From assembly GCA_030685235.1 (NCBI GenBank), contig MU839152.1, forward strand, positions 62,001-126,000: a DNA stretch of 64,000 nucleotides, given 5' to 3'. The translations under genes and the position numbers were made by a program. Position 1 is the stretch's first letter. The number at the start of each line of letters is the position of its first letter. Of this stretch, positions 12,001 to 24,399 are shown in pieces. Origin of the DNA: Copromyces sp. CBS 386.78. Its lineage: Eukaryota; Ascomycota; Sordariomycetes; Sordariales; Sordariaceae. The notes under the pieces were generated by a model, which was not told the DNA's origin, made no database searches, and was given only the letters and a program-made list of their open reading frames with translations.

Positions 12001-14514
12001 CCGAATAATTTACTAAACCGCCTTTTATTCAGCCGATATAATTATTTATTTTAAATAGAAGCCTTAGTATTTTTAAGATATTTAATAATATTCTTTTATT
12101 CCGTTCATTTACCGTCGCTATATAAAATTAGTAATATAAATTATTAAAAAAGTAATTTTATATACTAGGGGCGTTCCGTAAAAAAATAGGGAAATCTAAT
12201 AAAAGGTATCGGTCGGCGTATTAATTAATAAATTAGACCTTCTTTTCTATTTAAAAAATATACGGTTCGTATTTCTTAAGTTAGGGTAATCCTAAAATAA
12301 TAAAGTAATTAAAAGAAATATTATAAATTAAGAATATAATATTTTCTAAATAAAAACTAATATGAAGGTTCGTTATAAATCCTTTAATAATAAGCTTTTT
12401 TATAATACTATTAACGAAAATTAATTTCTTAAGTTCTAAAAGTTTAAATATAGCGAATCTGTTTTTCCTTATAAAAGAATAGTTAATAAAAGTAAACGCT
12501 ATATAACCGCTATCGATAAGAATTATATAATAAATCTTATGTAGTCCGAAGGATAAATAAGAGGAAAGGAATAATAAATTTTAATGGAAATTATTTAATA
12601 AATTAATAATAATTATCTCTAAATTTTTAAACGGCTCCTTCTTTCTTCCTATAAACCTTTTTCGCCCCTATAAATAATTATTTATAAGGTTTAATTATTT
12701 CCCTAATTATTATTATATTATTATTATAATATTCCTCGCCTTTGTCTTCTTTTCCGGCGTTTATAATATAAAGGTTTATATTATTACTATATTCCCGCTA
12801 ACCGGCCGCCGGGGGGTTAATATTAATATTACTATTATTATTAATATTCTTAGTATTTTAACCGGAACTTCCGCCTCCCTAACTTCTTTTACCTCTTCTT
12901 TGGCTACTTTGGCCTCCTTTATTACTTTTTTAACCCTCCCTATTACCGGTTTAGGGGCTGTAATTACTATAATTAATATTATTATAATAATTCCTTATAA
13001 TATACCCTTTTTTTCTGTATTTACAATACAAATTATTCTTATTCTAATATTTAATAACGCTATTATAAACGGTACGTAAAATATAAATAGTATTAAAGTT
13101 TATAATATCGCTTCCTTTATTAATAGTCTTTCCCGAATTATTATTAGAATTCGAATTAAAAGTCTTACTGGTAGCGGATTTAGATTTATAATCGTCGTCT
13201 TTAATATTATATATATAATTGTAGTAAAGTAATAATTATTTTTTAAAATTGTTTTCGGCGGGGAAGGTTCGTTAATAAATAAAGGAAGTATGGAATTTCT
13301 AGGAGATTTTATTCTATAAATAATATACTTTTATAGCGTTGTTTAAATTATAATGGTTAGTGGTTTTAACGTACTTTATTTTAAAATTGGCGAAGAAATA
13401 ATTTTCCTATTTAAATTCGTTAAATTTACAGGCGGTATTTAAGCGTAAATTTATATTATTATAATAAGTATTTAAAAAAGATAAGAATTTAATACTTATT
13501 TTCTATTGTTAAACCTTAAGATTATTAGAATTTATAAGGATCTTCTAAATATTTTTATTAATTAAAGTAGTTATTTTAAAACTAAATAAATAGTTTGCGT
13601 AAACGATTTTAATCTTCTTATTGGAGAACCTAGTAGTATCTAAGGTCTAAATAGAAAGGATATGGCCCTTCTATATTAAATATGCTTTATTACATTTAAT
13701 GTAGTCCTTTTAAATAGTTGTAAAGGGTTCGGGGTCCGGGAAGAGCGGCTTCTAATACCCTACTATACCCGTACTACCGTCTATAGTAATTTAGGCAATA
13801 TAATTCTACTAATTTATAACGAAAACGGCTTACGTTTCCTAGGCGAGGCTTCGTACGTTATTAAATTCGGTATAAGTTTAATAAAATTCTTTTTAAACCT
13901 AATAAAAGTCTTTTAGAATTTATTTATATTTATCGAAGATATTAATATATTATTCTTTCTTAAATTAGAATTTAAATTAAAAATTCTAAAACTCTTTAAT
14001 AATAATAGTAAAATAATAATTAAGTACTTTAATTATTCGGGTAATAAGGTTAATAATTATTTAAAATACTCTTCTTTCGGTTAAGTTAAAAGAATCGATA
14101 AAGGTACTATTGTAAATAAATTTAACCTTCGCTAAATATTAAATAATAATTATAATAAAAGTTATAATTATATTAATACGAAGGAGGCCGTTTAAAGTTA
14201 TTAAATAAACTTCTTCGTTAATAGGAGGGTTAGAATTCTCTATTAGTATTCTTAAATTCTCTAATTCGTCGGTATAATTTAATACGTTAGATACTTTAAC
14301 GTCGTCGTCTGTAATATATTCTAATAATTAGGTTTACTATAGGGCGTCTAGGAAAATACCTTCGTTTATAATAATATTATTATTATTTAGAATTATAAAT
14401 TCGGGCTTTCGTAGCCTCCTATTCTCTAGCGATTAATAGCGTCGTTTAATTATATTAAATAATATATATTTGAAAAGATATACGTTCGTAGCGTAATAAT
14501 TAAATATAATTAAT

Positions 14515-14871
14515 TATTACGGGGTAAGGCGAACGTTAAATATTTATAAAAATATTCGTAATTATACGAAGAAGAGGAAGCTATTTAAGGGAGCCCTAAT
14601 AGCTATTTATATATAGTAAGTATATAGTCCGTATAGTTTAATCATCCTATAGATCATCCTATAAATTATCCTATAGGCTAGTGTAGTCTATATAGCTTTG
14701 GCGATAAAGGTAGGCTAATAACCGTAACCAATTAAATATTAAATGCGTTTAGCCGTATCTTCTATACTAGGTCTCTACAGCCAATTAGAGCCTGCTATTA
14801 ACCCAGCAACCATTACCGTAGTAAAGGCAGCGATATAGGACGGTTAGTTAGTCACAGATAACCCTGTGATA
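14515..14871 (-). repeat. Gypsy B 5' LTR (right copy)
   Basis: A 357-bp direct repeat of 7,042-7,398, starting TATTACGGGG and ending CCCTGTGATA, with the ATAAT target duplication directly after it (14,872-14,876). It has lost most CA dinucleotides that the left copy retains. Confidence 0.92.
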
Positions 14872-15589
14872 ATAATTTAGAATTTAAAGTTATTAAGGAA
14901 TTCTAATTATTAAATTTGTTATTAATTTAAGAGTTTTATAGATGTGAAATATTATAGGCTTTTATAGTTAATAACGATTTTGACCGGTTTTTTTACGTTT
15001 TAGAGTTCCGGGCGTTATTTTTTAAACGTTTTTATAATAGTAAATAGTTTTTTATTATAAATTTTATAATTGTATTTGGTTAGGGAGTGTTTAAATAAAA
15101 AGAAGGCGATAGGGTAATATTTTTTTTTTTATTAATTTGGGAGAGGACGCTGCCCGAAGTTTAGTCTAAAGCGTTTACTTCGATAATAGTTTTATAGTTA
15201 GGGTTATAATAGGCGAGAATTGGGGTAGAGGTGAAGGTAACTTTAAATTTTTTAAATATTGTTATTACGGCCGTTAGTATAGGGGAGATTTATTTATTTT
15301 TAGATATAAATATTGTTAAGGGTTGTATAATTTTAGAAAATTTTTTAATAAACCGGCGGTAGAAATTGGCGAATTCGATAAAGCGTTAAAGGTTTTTAAG
15401 CGTTTTAGGGGTATTTTAATCGAATATTATATTAATTTTTTCGAGGTTTATACGTAGGCCGTTCTAGGAGATAATTAAATTTAAGTATTTAATTTTGTAC
15501 TTATAAAATTTATATTTACGGATATTAATAATAAGGCTTGCTTTTTAGAAGTGCGAAACGATATTTTCGAAGTAGCGTTTATATACCGT

Positions 15590-15810
15590 TTTAATTTCGT
15601 TATAAATAAGTATATTATTTAAGTAGGCTATAATATATTTATATAAAATATTAAATAAAATATAATTAATATAAGATTAGAAGGAAGCTAGGGCGCCCAT
15701 TATTTTAAAATTAATAATAAAATATTTAAATAAATTGAATTTAATAATAAAAATTATTTTCTATTCGTTATTAAGGGCGATACGTAGCCGGTTAAAAGTA
15801 GTAGTAATAT
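15590..15810 (-). pseudogene. Gypsy A reverse transcriptase core, RIP-damaged
   Basis: Read on the minus strand from about 15,790 to 15,598, the relic gives NRLRIALNNE followed by a stop, then an FKYFIINF..MGALASF block (the FEYLVMPFGL..A.A.F block of Ty3/Gypsy elements). It then gives IIAYLNNILIYNE, the YLDD catalytic block with both Asp residues changed to Asn. All deviations are explained by RIP-type G-to-A changes plus stops. The assignment to Ty3/Gypsy is firm, the orientation is minus, and the enzyme is dead. Confidence 0.87.
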
Positions 15811-17752
15811 TAAATTTATTAAATTACTTTATTTTATAGAGGGTATTAATAATTTCGCAGATAAGGGGGATAGGGTATTTATTTTTAATAATAATATTAT
15901 TGAACCTTCGGTAATTAATATAAATATAAATACTATTATTTAATTTTTTAATAAAGAGGACGGGGGCGGCGGCTAGCGAAGAATTAGGGTAGATAAAGCC
16001 CGTTATTAAATAGTTATTTAAGTATTTACGGATTGTATAGAGTTCTTTTTAGGATATAGGGCGTAACCGGTAGTATAGTAAGGTTTGGCCGGGGATAAGG
16101 TTAATTTTATAGTCGAAGGGGCGGTAAAATAGTATTATTTTAGTTGCATTGGGGTCGAAGGCTTTCTAAAGGTATTAGAAGTAGTTGGGGAGGGTTATAA
16201 AAATCTTTTAGCAAATTAATAATAGTTTACTATCGATATATTTTTAAATATTTTCTATAGAAATAATATAGAATTAAAGTTTTTCGGTTATTTAATTTTT
16301 AAAATTAATAATAGAATAGGGAAGAGGTTATATAGTAAATTAGTTTTAGAAGACGGTTTAGAAGGTAATATTATTAAAATTGCGAATAAATTACCTAGGT
16401 TTATTAGGGTTATTATTTAAGGGGAGAGGTAGTACCGTTTTTTTAGTAAACTGGTAAAGTTATTCAGGCGTATATTTAAATAATTTAATATTAAGCTTTT
16501 TATATACGAGAATAAAGTTAAAGGTTAATAATAGGCGGATAGAGGCGTTTTAAGGCTAAAGGTAACTATTAGGACGGGTATATATAGTCGGTAATATAAG
16601 AGTAGTAATAAAATAGCGGCGGGTCCTTTAAGGATAAATTATAGGTTTCGAAGGATTTTATAGGATAGGTTTTATAGAAGGGCGGTTTAGTTGAAGTAAA
16701 GGTAGAGGGGTTTTTATATTATTAAGGGTATTTTCTATTATAGTCGGCGGGTATTTAAAAATTACTAGTAATTTAACGGTAATAAAGTTTAAGAATTCTA
16801 TAATTCTATTCGATTAATCGACGGCCGGGTTATATTTTTATAATTAAGGAAGGCCGAAAATTACATTTAAATTATTAAACGGTTAAATAAAGAGGGTAAA
16901 TCGGTTTATAAATAGATTAATTAAATAGGAGAGAATATAAATATGAAAAATATTATTACCTTCCTTTCTATTTGTAAGCCGGAGTATACGGAGGCGGGGA
17001 AAAAATATTATAAGGATATTATAATAGTATACGAAAGTAGAATTAATAAAATTTATTAGTAAATAATTAGAATTTATTATTATAGAGTAAATAATAAATA
17101 AGTTAGTATTGAAATTGAGCGAGTTTGGGAAAAAGAAATTAATATTAAAATTTATAAAATTTAAATATAAGTCTCTTAATTCCTTCGAAAGGTATTTTTA
17201 ATAGCGATTTATATTAGAAATTGAGTTTTTCCTACTTTTACTAAAGGAATTAAAGCGGCGGCGAAATTAGTAGGTTTAAGTTTGCCTTTTATTATATAAA
17301 TTATTGCGTAGTAATTTAAATTATTATAATATATATATAAATTAAATTTCTGGCGGCGTTCTTTCTTAATTTAGGAGATAGGCCTTTTTTAGGTAGTACC
17401 GACTTTATTGAAAATTATAGGGTCGTTAGCGTTTACAGACGAATTATTAAGTTGGGTTAAAGTAAATAAGGCGCCGTTTCGGTAGTATTTATTTATAATA
17501 TTATTAACTAAAGTCTAAAGGAATTTAATTTATTTATTAAAATTATTAGCGGCCGGTTAATCGGTAATATTAATTAAAATATTTTAGAATATATTATTAA
17601 TTTTAAATTTAAAGGCGTCGATATAGTATCGATTATTAAATTTATATTAATTAGTAAATTTAATAAAGGTAACGATAAAGTTAGCAAAAGGAGAATTATT
17701 TTATTTAAAACGGTTTATTTCTTATATTATTTTAATATAAATATTAAATATA

Positions 17753-18159
17753 GAGGAGGTCTATTCGTACTGTTGGAAACGTCTTATCGCACTGTGGTCT
17801 AAAAGTTTAACTAAGTGTAACTTTACGAAGTCTAGGCATACAAGTAAGAAAATTGTATATTTAGACTCCTAGAATTTTATCTAATTTTACTAAGATCGTT
17901 TTGCCTCCGCACGGACTTCAGAAGGTATAGGCTTTATAGGTTGAGGTTTCTAACTTTGGAAATCCAATTTTCTATAAAAAGAACGAGTAATATAGGAGGT
18001 ATAGATACAAAACATGTACTCAAAAATACTATAGAAAATAACAAAAATTATAAGCTACTTTTTACCATCATCGGACTTCATTTATATAAGTTACTTAAAG
18101 GTTTCTCTTTTAGACCACAGTGCGATAAGACGTTTTCAACAGTACGAATAGACCTTCTC
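17753..18159. mobile_element. Small TIR element 1 (MITE-like, TA target duplication)
   Basis: Terminal inverted repeats of 53 bp (17,753-17,805 and 18,107-18,159; two mismatches) enclose a short non-coding interior. TA dinucleotides flank both sides (17,751-17,752 and 18,160-18,161), as for Tc1/mariner-type insertions. Each TIR holds two related motifs, GTCTATTCGTACTG and GTCTTATCGCACTG, whose starts are 22 bp apart. CA and TG dinucleotides are common here although the surrounding DNA is stripped of them. The element therefore either arrived after RIP of Gypsy A or was too short to be RIPped. No transposase is encoded; the 73-codon open frame inside overlaps the right TIR and looks incidental. 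Confidence 0.88.
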
Positions 18160-19289
18160 TAAAGATAATATAGTAAGGGTCGAGGTAGTTAAAGATATTT
18201 TAAAAGTTAGAGAGGCCGGTAAATTAAATTAAAACGTTTTTAAAATTGAACGTTATTATATCGACTTTAGATTAAATATAAGTATATACATTATTAAAGA
18301 GGCGTTAGGAAATATAAAAGATATAATCGGCCGGAGTTAAGTAAGCGGCGAGGTCGAATACGAATTTAACGATTATTTACAATTATTAATTAATATATTT
18401 TTTTTAGTATTTAAATAAGGACGTTTTAGAATTATTAAATAAAAATAGTTTTAAATTGCGAAAGCGGGCGGTAGTAATTAGGTTGGGGGCTGGGGGAATT
18501 AGAACAGCTTATTAGGCTTAGGCTATTATATTAGCGATTTATTATTAAGTTTAAATTTAAATTTCTTTAATATATTATTACGCCTATTAGGTTTAAATTA
18601 AAGCGGTTATTATTTTAATAGTAATTTAAATGAATTTTTATTAAGTATATAAAGTAATATTAAAGTTTTAGGTAGTTATACGTTAAGTAGCTTCGGCCTT
18701 TTATTTAATTGTACGGAATTAATTATATATATAGCCGAAATATTTTTCGATAGCGTTAAAGTAGAATTAGAATTGGGAAAGTACTTCCGGGTTTACTTCG
18801 AAAGTAATAGCGAAATTAAAGATGTCTTTAATTAAATAATTAATTACTTCGTAAATAAAGGGTATTATATTTTTAGGGAATAAAGTACGGGCAATTACTT
18901 TGTAAGGAGGTTCGGCGTTAGAATTAGAATTAAGCGTAGCCGTACTTAAAGTATTAGGAATCCCAATTATAATTTAATACAATTATTAAATTAGAACGGC
19001 GGTAGAATAGAATTAGAGGAGAGGTGTTTAATAATTATAAAGAAAGATAGCCGGGTAGTAAAGGCCGTTTTCTATTCGTTTTTAAAGTTGGTATATAGGA
19101 GGTAAACGGTAGTAGTTCAGGGGGATTATTAGGCGTAGTTAAGAAAAGATTTTATTAGTAGGGTTTGGGATATAAGTATAATATAATTAGATTGTAATTA
19201 GGAGAGGTTAATACCAATTTTATAAATTAATTAGAGCGAAACGATAAAAAAGTCGTTGGGTAATTAATTGTAGAAAAGGTGTAATATAT

Positions 19290-19481
19290 TATTACGGTAC
19301 CGATTAAAGAGGATTTGGAGAAGATATAATATTATACGAAGAGGAGAAGATTAGAAGAGAGTAGCGAAAATTCTACTCTTAAATTATATATATAGACCGA
19401 GTAGAGATACGGCTGGAGAACTGCCGGGCTGTAGTACCGGAATGCTAGAGGTGCGAGACTATACTATATAGTACCGTGACA
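19290..19481 (-). repeat. Gypsy A 5' LTR (right copy)
   Basis: A 192-bp direct repeat of 3,336-3,527, starting TATTACGGTACC and ending GTACCGTGACA, followed directly by the ATAAA target duplication (19,482-19,486). It is the more heavily RIPped of the two LTRs. Confidence 0.9.
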
Positions 19482-19486
19482 ATAAA

Positions 19487-22400
19487 CAATTGTTTTAAGA
19501 GTTTTTAATTAACGTATATATTTCCAACGATTAAAATAAACTAGATTAAATTAAGTAATATTAAATAAAAATCCGTATAGAATTATATTAAAATTTTATA
19601 GACTAAGTTAATACCGTAGACGTTATTAGGGCTAAAAATTAAACTACTTCGGATATTAAATAAAAGGTTATATTATTAGCTAATTATACTAGAAGTATAC
19701 GTTATAATATTAAATACTATTAAAATTCTATAGCTATTACCTATAAATTTAATAAACCTACGTTCTTTATTACTATAACCGTAAATCCTTACTAAATAAA
19801 AATTATGCGGGAGCTAAACGGTCTTACTATTAGTAACCGCCTTAATATCATTAGCTATATATTTAATTTAAAGGTAAATATATTATTTAAAGAAATTAAG
19901 GATAATTTTTTCGGCAAGTATATAAGTATTATATAAACTTTAGAATTCTAGAAACGTAGCCTTCCGTATCAGTATATATTAGTCTTCTTAAATTTAGAGT
20001 CCTAACGGGCCTATTTATAACCGGAAATAATAAATTGCATTATCCGAATAGACTTTCCTATTCTAGAAGAGGATCTTAACGGTTAGTTAAAAGATTTAAT
20101 AAGCATTTTTATTATAAGAAAGTCTTTTCGCACCGCTATCAAAGTCTATTCGCACCGCCGTCCAAAATGAAAATTTAAAGTCACTCTACCAAAACAAGAG
20201 TTTATAGCCTCAAAGTAGGCTTAGAATTTTTGTAATTTTCTACTCTATTTAATAGGGCCTAAATCGGCTCTTAAATACTACCGCAGCATTTAGACGTACT
20301 AATAAGTTAAAAAAAAGAAAAATTTACTTTAGAATTTCTTATATCTCTTAAAATAGTAAATAAGAAAGGGGGTAGAAGCGTTAGTAAGTGTTTTATAATA
20401 GAGAAAGTCTTACGGAACTCAAAAATACTACTTTTATATTTGGAGGTCACTATTTCCTTAAGTTATACCTTATTAAAGTTTTGGACGGCGGTGCGAATAG
20501 ACTTTGATAGCGGTGCGAAAAGACTTTCTCTTTATTATTTACAATCCTTACAATTAAAATAACTTTAACGCTCCGTATATAATTATAAATAATAAAGATA
20601 AGAGAATTACGCTGAAATATAGGAAAAATTCTTAAAGGAATTTATTAAATAGATTATAGTTAAATATACCGGCTACCTTTAATATAGATACTATAATAAC
20701 GGAATTTACATTATAAAAAGGGTAGGAGGTAACGATATCCCCGTAGACAGCCAATATATAATTTTATATAGTTTATACTTATTAATAAAGTATTAATACT
20801 ATATTAATATAGAAGTTTATTCTACGGTAAATATTATTAAATATATTTATAAATATATTTATAAGGGTATGGATAAGACTACGTTAGAAGTTATAGAATT
20901 TAATAAAATTATATAATATTTAATAATATAGGATATTAGCCCTGCGGAAACATTTATTCGGATTATAGAATAGCTTTTATACGAAGAATTTCCTCCTATT
21001 ACGGTATTTACTATCTATTTCGAAAATAATTTAACTATTACTTTATATATTAATTTAAACCCTTAAGAAGTAAGGAAACGAATAGAACGTATTATTTAAA
21101 TTATTTTTAAAGGGTTTTTTAAATATAATATAACTTATTTTAATAGTCCGAATTGGAACGTTCTATACGTAAATTTTCCGTCTAAATATATTTAGAAGGA
21201 AGATATACGTATTTAGTAGTTTCGTTAAAGGAATATTATTATAGGATATATTTAGTACGTTCCTCTTATTATAAGCGAATAGTATTACTTATAATTATTA
21301 TTAATAAATATTATCGGTTTTATTTCCTTCGAATATTTATATATTATAGACGGCGTAGTATATAAAATTTTTAAGGAGGTTTATTTAGTATATAAGTTTT
21401 TAAAAGATAATTCTCGTTAGGAAACTTTATTCGAAGAAGCGAGGGTTTAGTAGACTAGGCGGTAATTATAATATTTATTCGCTATTTACTTAATGTAAAA
21501 TATTAAAATAATAATATTGCAAGCTATTTAGAATAAATTTATATATTTAATTTATAATAATCTACCTCGTAAAATTGTTAAAATAATTGGGGTTCCTTTT
21601 AATTTTAAAAATCCGTATTATAATTATAGTCTTTACTTTATTAGCTAGTACTTTATTTAAATAAATAAAATGCTTTCGGATATATACTTTTTTAAATTAG
21701 TATTTATATAGGAGTAGGTAAATAGGAACCCTCTTTTATAGTAGGAATTATAATATAATTTAGAATAGTAGAAGCGGGATTTAAAGACGTTCGGTCCTAA
21801 TTTAACGCTAATTAAATTATAGTCTTCGACGAAATCGTTATATTTGTAGAAAGTAATTTTGAGGAAGTATTATTCTTTATATAGGGCCTAGGAAGTATAG
21901 GTAAAACATTCTTATATAAGGGGTTATATATTTATTTTCGTATTTAAAGTAAGGTTATATTATATATTGTATCTTCGGGCATTATAATATTTTTGTTAGA
22001 AGGTAGGCGAATTGTATATACCCGGTTTAAAATCCCTTTGGACGTTTCTACCCCGTAAATTTATAAGATTAAGAAGGGTACTAATTTGTACGGGTTATTA
22101 TAATATATTACTTTAATTATTTAAGACGAAGTTCCTATATAGGATCGAAATTGTATCGAAGCCGTTAATTATTTTTTATAGGACTTTTTAAGCTATAAAA
22201 ATATTCGTTTCGGCGGTATCCCTACTATATTTAGCGGTAATTTTATTTAAATCCTACCGGTAAAGAAGAAGGGCACCCGTACAAAAGTAGTTTCTCTTTA
22301 TTTAAAATATTCTCCTATTTAGGCTAAAGTAGAAATTCGGCGTTTTATAAAGAATATACATATTTAGGGGGTTAACGAACATACCTATATTTTTATAGAA

Positions 22401-23195
22401 TAATTATAATATTTATTTTATAAACTTAATTTTTATAAATTAATTTAGCCTTTCCCAGAAATATTTATTATAAATATAGAAAAGGACTTTCTATTATAAA
22501 TTTATTTTTAATCCTTTCTTATTATTACTATTACCCTTATAAATAATATTCTTTTAATTGAAAGGGCTATCCTTTATCCCTATAATAAATTGGTTAAAGT
22601 TATAAACATTGAAATCCTATTCTATATATTAAATAAAAATATTAAATATTTTTTTATTAATATTGTCGAACTCCGTTTAAAAGAGATTTAGAATTTATAA
22701 TTTACATCCAAATATTTATAAATATAGGAAATTACTAAACTACCGCCCGGTAAATTAATTTTAAAAAAAAATATACTTATTTTACTTTTACATAATTTGC
22801 ACCCTAAGAACAATATATACAACAGTACTAAATTAATAATAATTAAATTAAATAATAATATAATCGAAGGGAAGATTTTAGGTAGTTCCTTTACAGGCTA
22901 GCTACAAATAATTCCTCGTATTACATTAATTAATATAAAGTACAATTAAGCTTTTTAATTAAAATATACGCAATTTCTGGTATAGTTTTACTTCTCTATA
23001 ATTATTAATAAGAATTAAGGATAATCCTTCTAAGTCGTTGGGGTTAACTTACGTATTCTAATCTTTAATTATAAGTAACTATACGTAACTATAAGTAGGA
23101 TTATTACGTTAGAAAACGTTTCTATCCTTTTATACTATATCTACAACGAAGAAAACAAGTATTTATTTAATATTGTATAGCCGGAAATATTAATT
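19487..23195 (+). mobile_element. Helitron relic, right part: Rep-side and helicase domains
   Basis: Plus-strand reading resumes from the left part after the Gypsy A insertion. With RIP stops it gives the Helitron-like N-terminal domain (NKPTFFITITVNPY near 19,750-19,790), then IKYIYKYIYKGMDKTTLEVIE near 20,840-20,900 (split here only for description) and DISPAE just after. Next come the helicase Walker A block GLGSIGKTFLYKGLY (about 21,880-21,925; G/P and T positions altered) and the C-terminal helicase block TINKN..G*SF*VVGVNLR, ending near a stop at 23,190-23,195. These are the hallmarks of fungal Helitron RepHel proteins. TIR element 2 interrupts it at 20,117. It is non-functional, and the 3' terminus is unresolved. 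Confidence 0.85.
20117..20529. mobile_element. Small TIR element 2 (MITE-like), perfect 51-bp inverted repeats
   Basis: The inverted repeats 20,117-20,167 and 20,479-20,529 are perfectly complementary over 51 bp. Each contains GTCTTTTCGCACCG and GTCTATTCGCACCG, starting 22 bp apart, the same layout as element 1 although the sequences differ. The interior (about 310 bp) shows no coding potential. It shares a short CTCAAAAATACTA stretch with element 1, so the two may belong to one family. It retains CA dinucleotides within strongly RIPped Helitron DNA. A clean TA duplication is not visible at its edges, so the exact ends may be a few bases further out. Confidence 0.87.
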
Positions 23196-24399
23196 TAAAA
23201 ATCTTTATATATATTACTTCTACTCTTTCCCTTCCTTATAATTATATTTACTTCTATATTTACACTTCTTATACCCTTACTCTTATTTTATCTTTATACT
23301 GAAACTCTATAACAATCTTATAACTAGCTTTATACCTATTTTTATTATTACTTATATATATATTCTTATATTTTTAATCGATTATTTAAGCATATTATCA
23401 CATTTATAGGATATTATATACGGAAGGCAGTAAAAATTCGTATTTATATTAATATTATACTAAAAACTACTTATTAAATTACCTATCAACTCTAAAAACC
23501 CTAAACGCTATACTTACTATTATACTTATATTCCGAAACATATATATTTTACACTCCTTATTTATTATATTCTTATTTTACCGTAGCTTTATAATATATA
23601 ATAGCTATAGCGGAGAATTAATCCCCTATAGTACTAAGCGCCATACTATATATAATTAAAATAAGGGGTAGCTAGGCCTAAGCGGGGGTAGGAGGGAGCT
23701 ATATAACAAGGGTAGAGGGGCTATACGTAGCGTTTATAAAACCGCTAAAAATATTCTAAGGTATGGTACTATTATAATAATATATATTAATATTATTTTT
23801 ATAGAGTATAAGTAGGATAAGAAGGATTATATTTACGCTATAGGGAATTAGGCGGGGATATACTACTAAATAATAAATTCTAAATAAATATATCCGTTTT
23901 TACAGGCCTTCTTCGCAACTATAAGGGAATCTTCAACGTCCGAAAGGTCCCTCTTAAACCTACGACAATAATATACAAAAGATTAAATAGAGTCTGTCTT
24001 TTTAAAGTTTATTATATATAGGAAATATATACTACTACTATTATTAAAATAATAATTATTATAAGCGTTCTAATAAATACCTAGGAGCGAATAATATATT
24101 GTAAAAATACTACGTTATTATAAACATTATAAAAAATATCTTTACCAACTACTATAACTAGCTAAACTTCTATCTAAGTACTATAATACTTTCTAATTTC
24201 AATAGCTTAACTACTTACTACGGACTATTTAAACGTAAAGTCGTATTAAATTTAATAATAATAATTTATTAGGGTATAAACGGATACGAAAGGAAACGTA
24301 CAATATAATTTATAAATATAGCCGCTATTTTCTTTATATTACCTAAAATAAAAACGTTATTATATTTAATATTAAATTAATTAAGGAAATTTTAACTAT

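Larger units (their letters stand above)
7042..14871 (-). mobile_element. Gypsy B: Ty3/Gypsy LTR retrotransposon relic nested in Gypsy A
   Basis: Two direct LTRs of identical length (357 bp; 7,042-7,398 and 14,515-14,871) are flanked by the 5-bp duplication ATAAT (7,037-7,041 and 14,872-14,876), giving a 7,830-bp element. A polypurine tract (AGGCGAGGGAAA read on the minus strand, 7,399-7,410) abuts the left LTR. This shows that the element runs right to left and that the left LTR is the 3' one. Minus-strand reverse-transcriptase motifs lie near 10.1-10.25 kb. RIP has introduced stops throughout, and no ORF survives. It inserted into Gypsy A after that element was in place. Confidence 0.93.
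3336..19481 (-). mobile_element. Gypsy A: Ty3/Gypsy LTR retrotransposon relic, carrying nested insertions
   Basis: Two direct 192-bp LTRs (3,336-3,527 and 19,290-19,481) begin TG/TA and end with GTGATA/GTGACA. They are flanked by a matching 5-bp target duplication ATAAA (3,331-3,335 and 19,482-19,486). Subtracting Gypsy B and its duplication and the small TIR element leaves about 7.9 kb, normal for Ty3/Gypsy. Reverse-transcriptase and integrase motifs read on the minus strand, so the 5' LTR is the right one. All reading frames are destroyed by RIP. The element interrupts a Helitron, and Gypsy B (7,042-14,871) and a TIR element (17,753-18,159) interrupt it. Confidence 0.9.

Noticed and set aside
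17941..18162. 73-codon open frame in TIR element 1
   Set aside because: It runs through the right terminal inverted repeat and encodes nothing recognisable, so it is incidental to a non-coding element.
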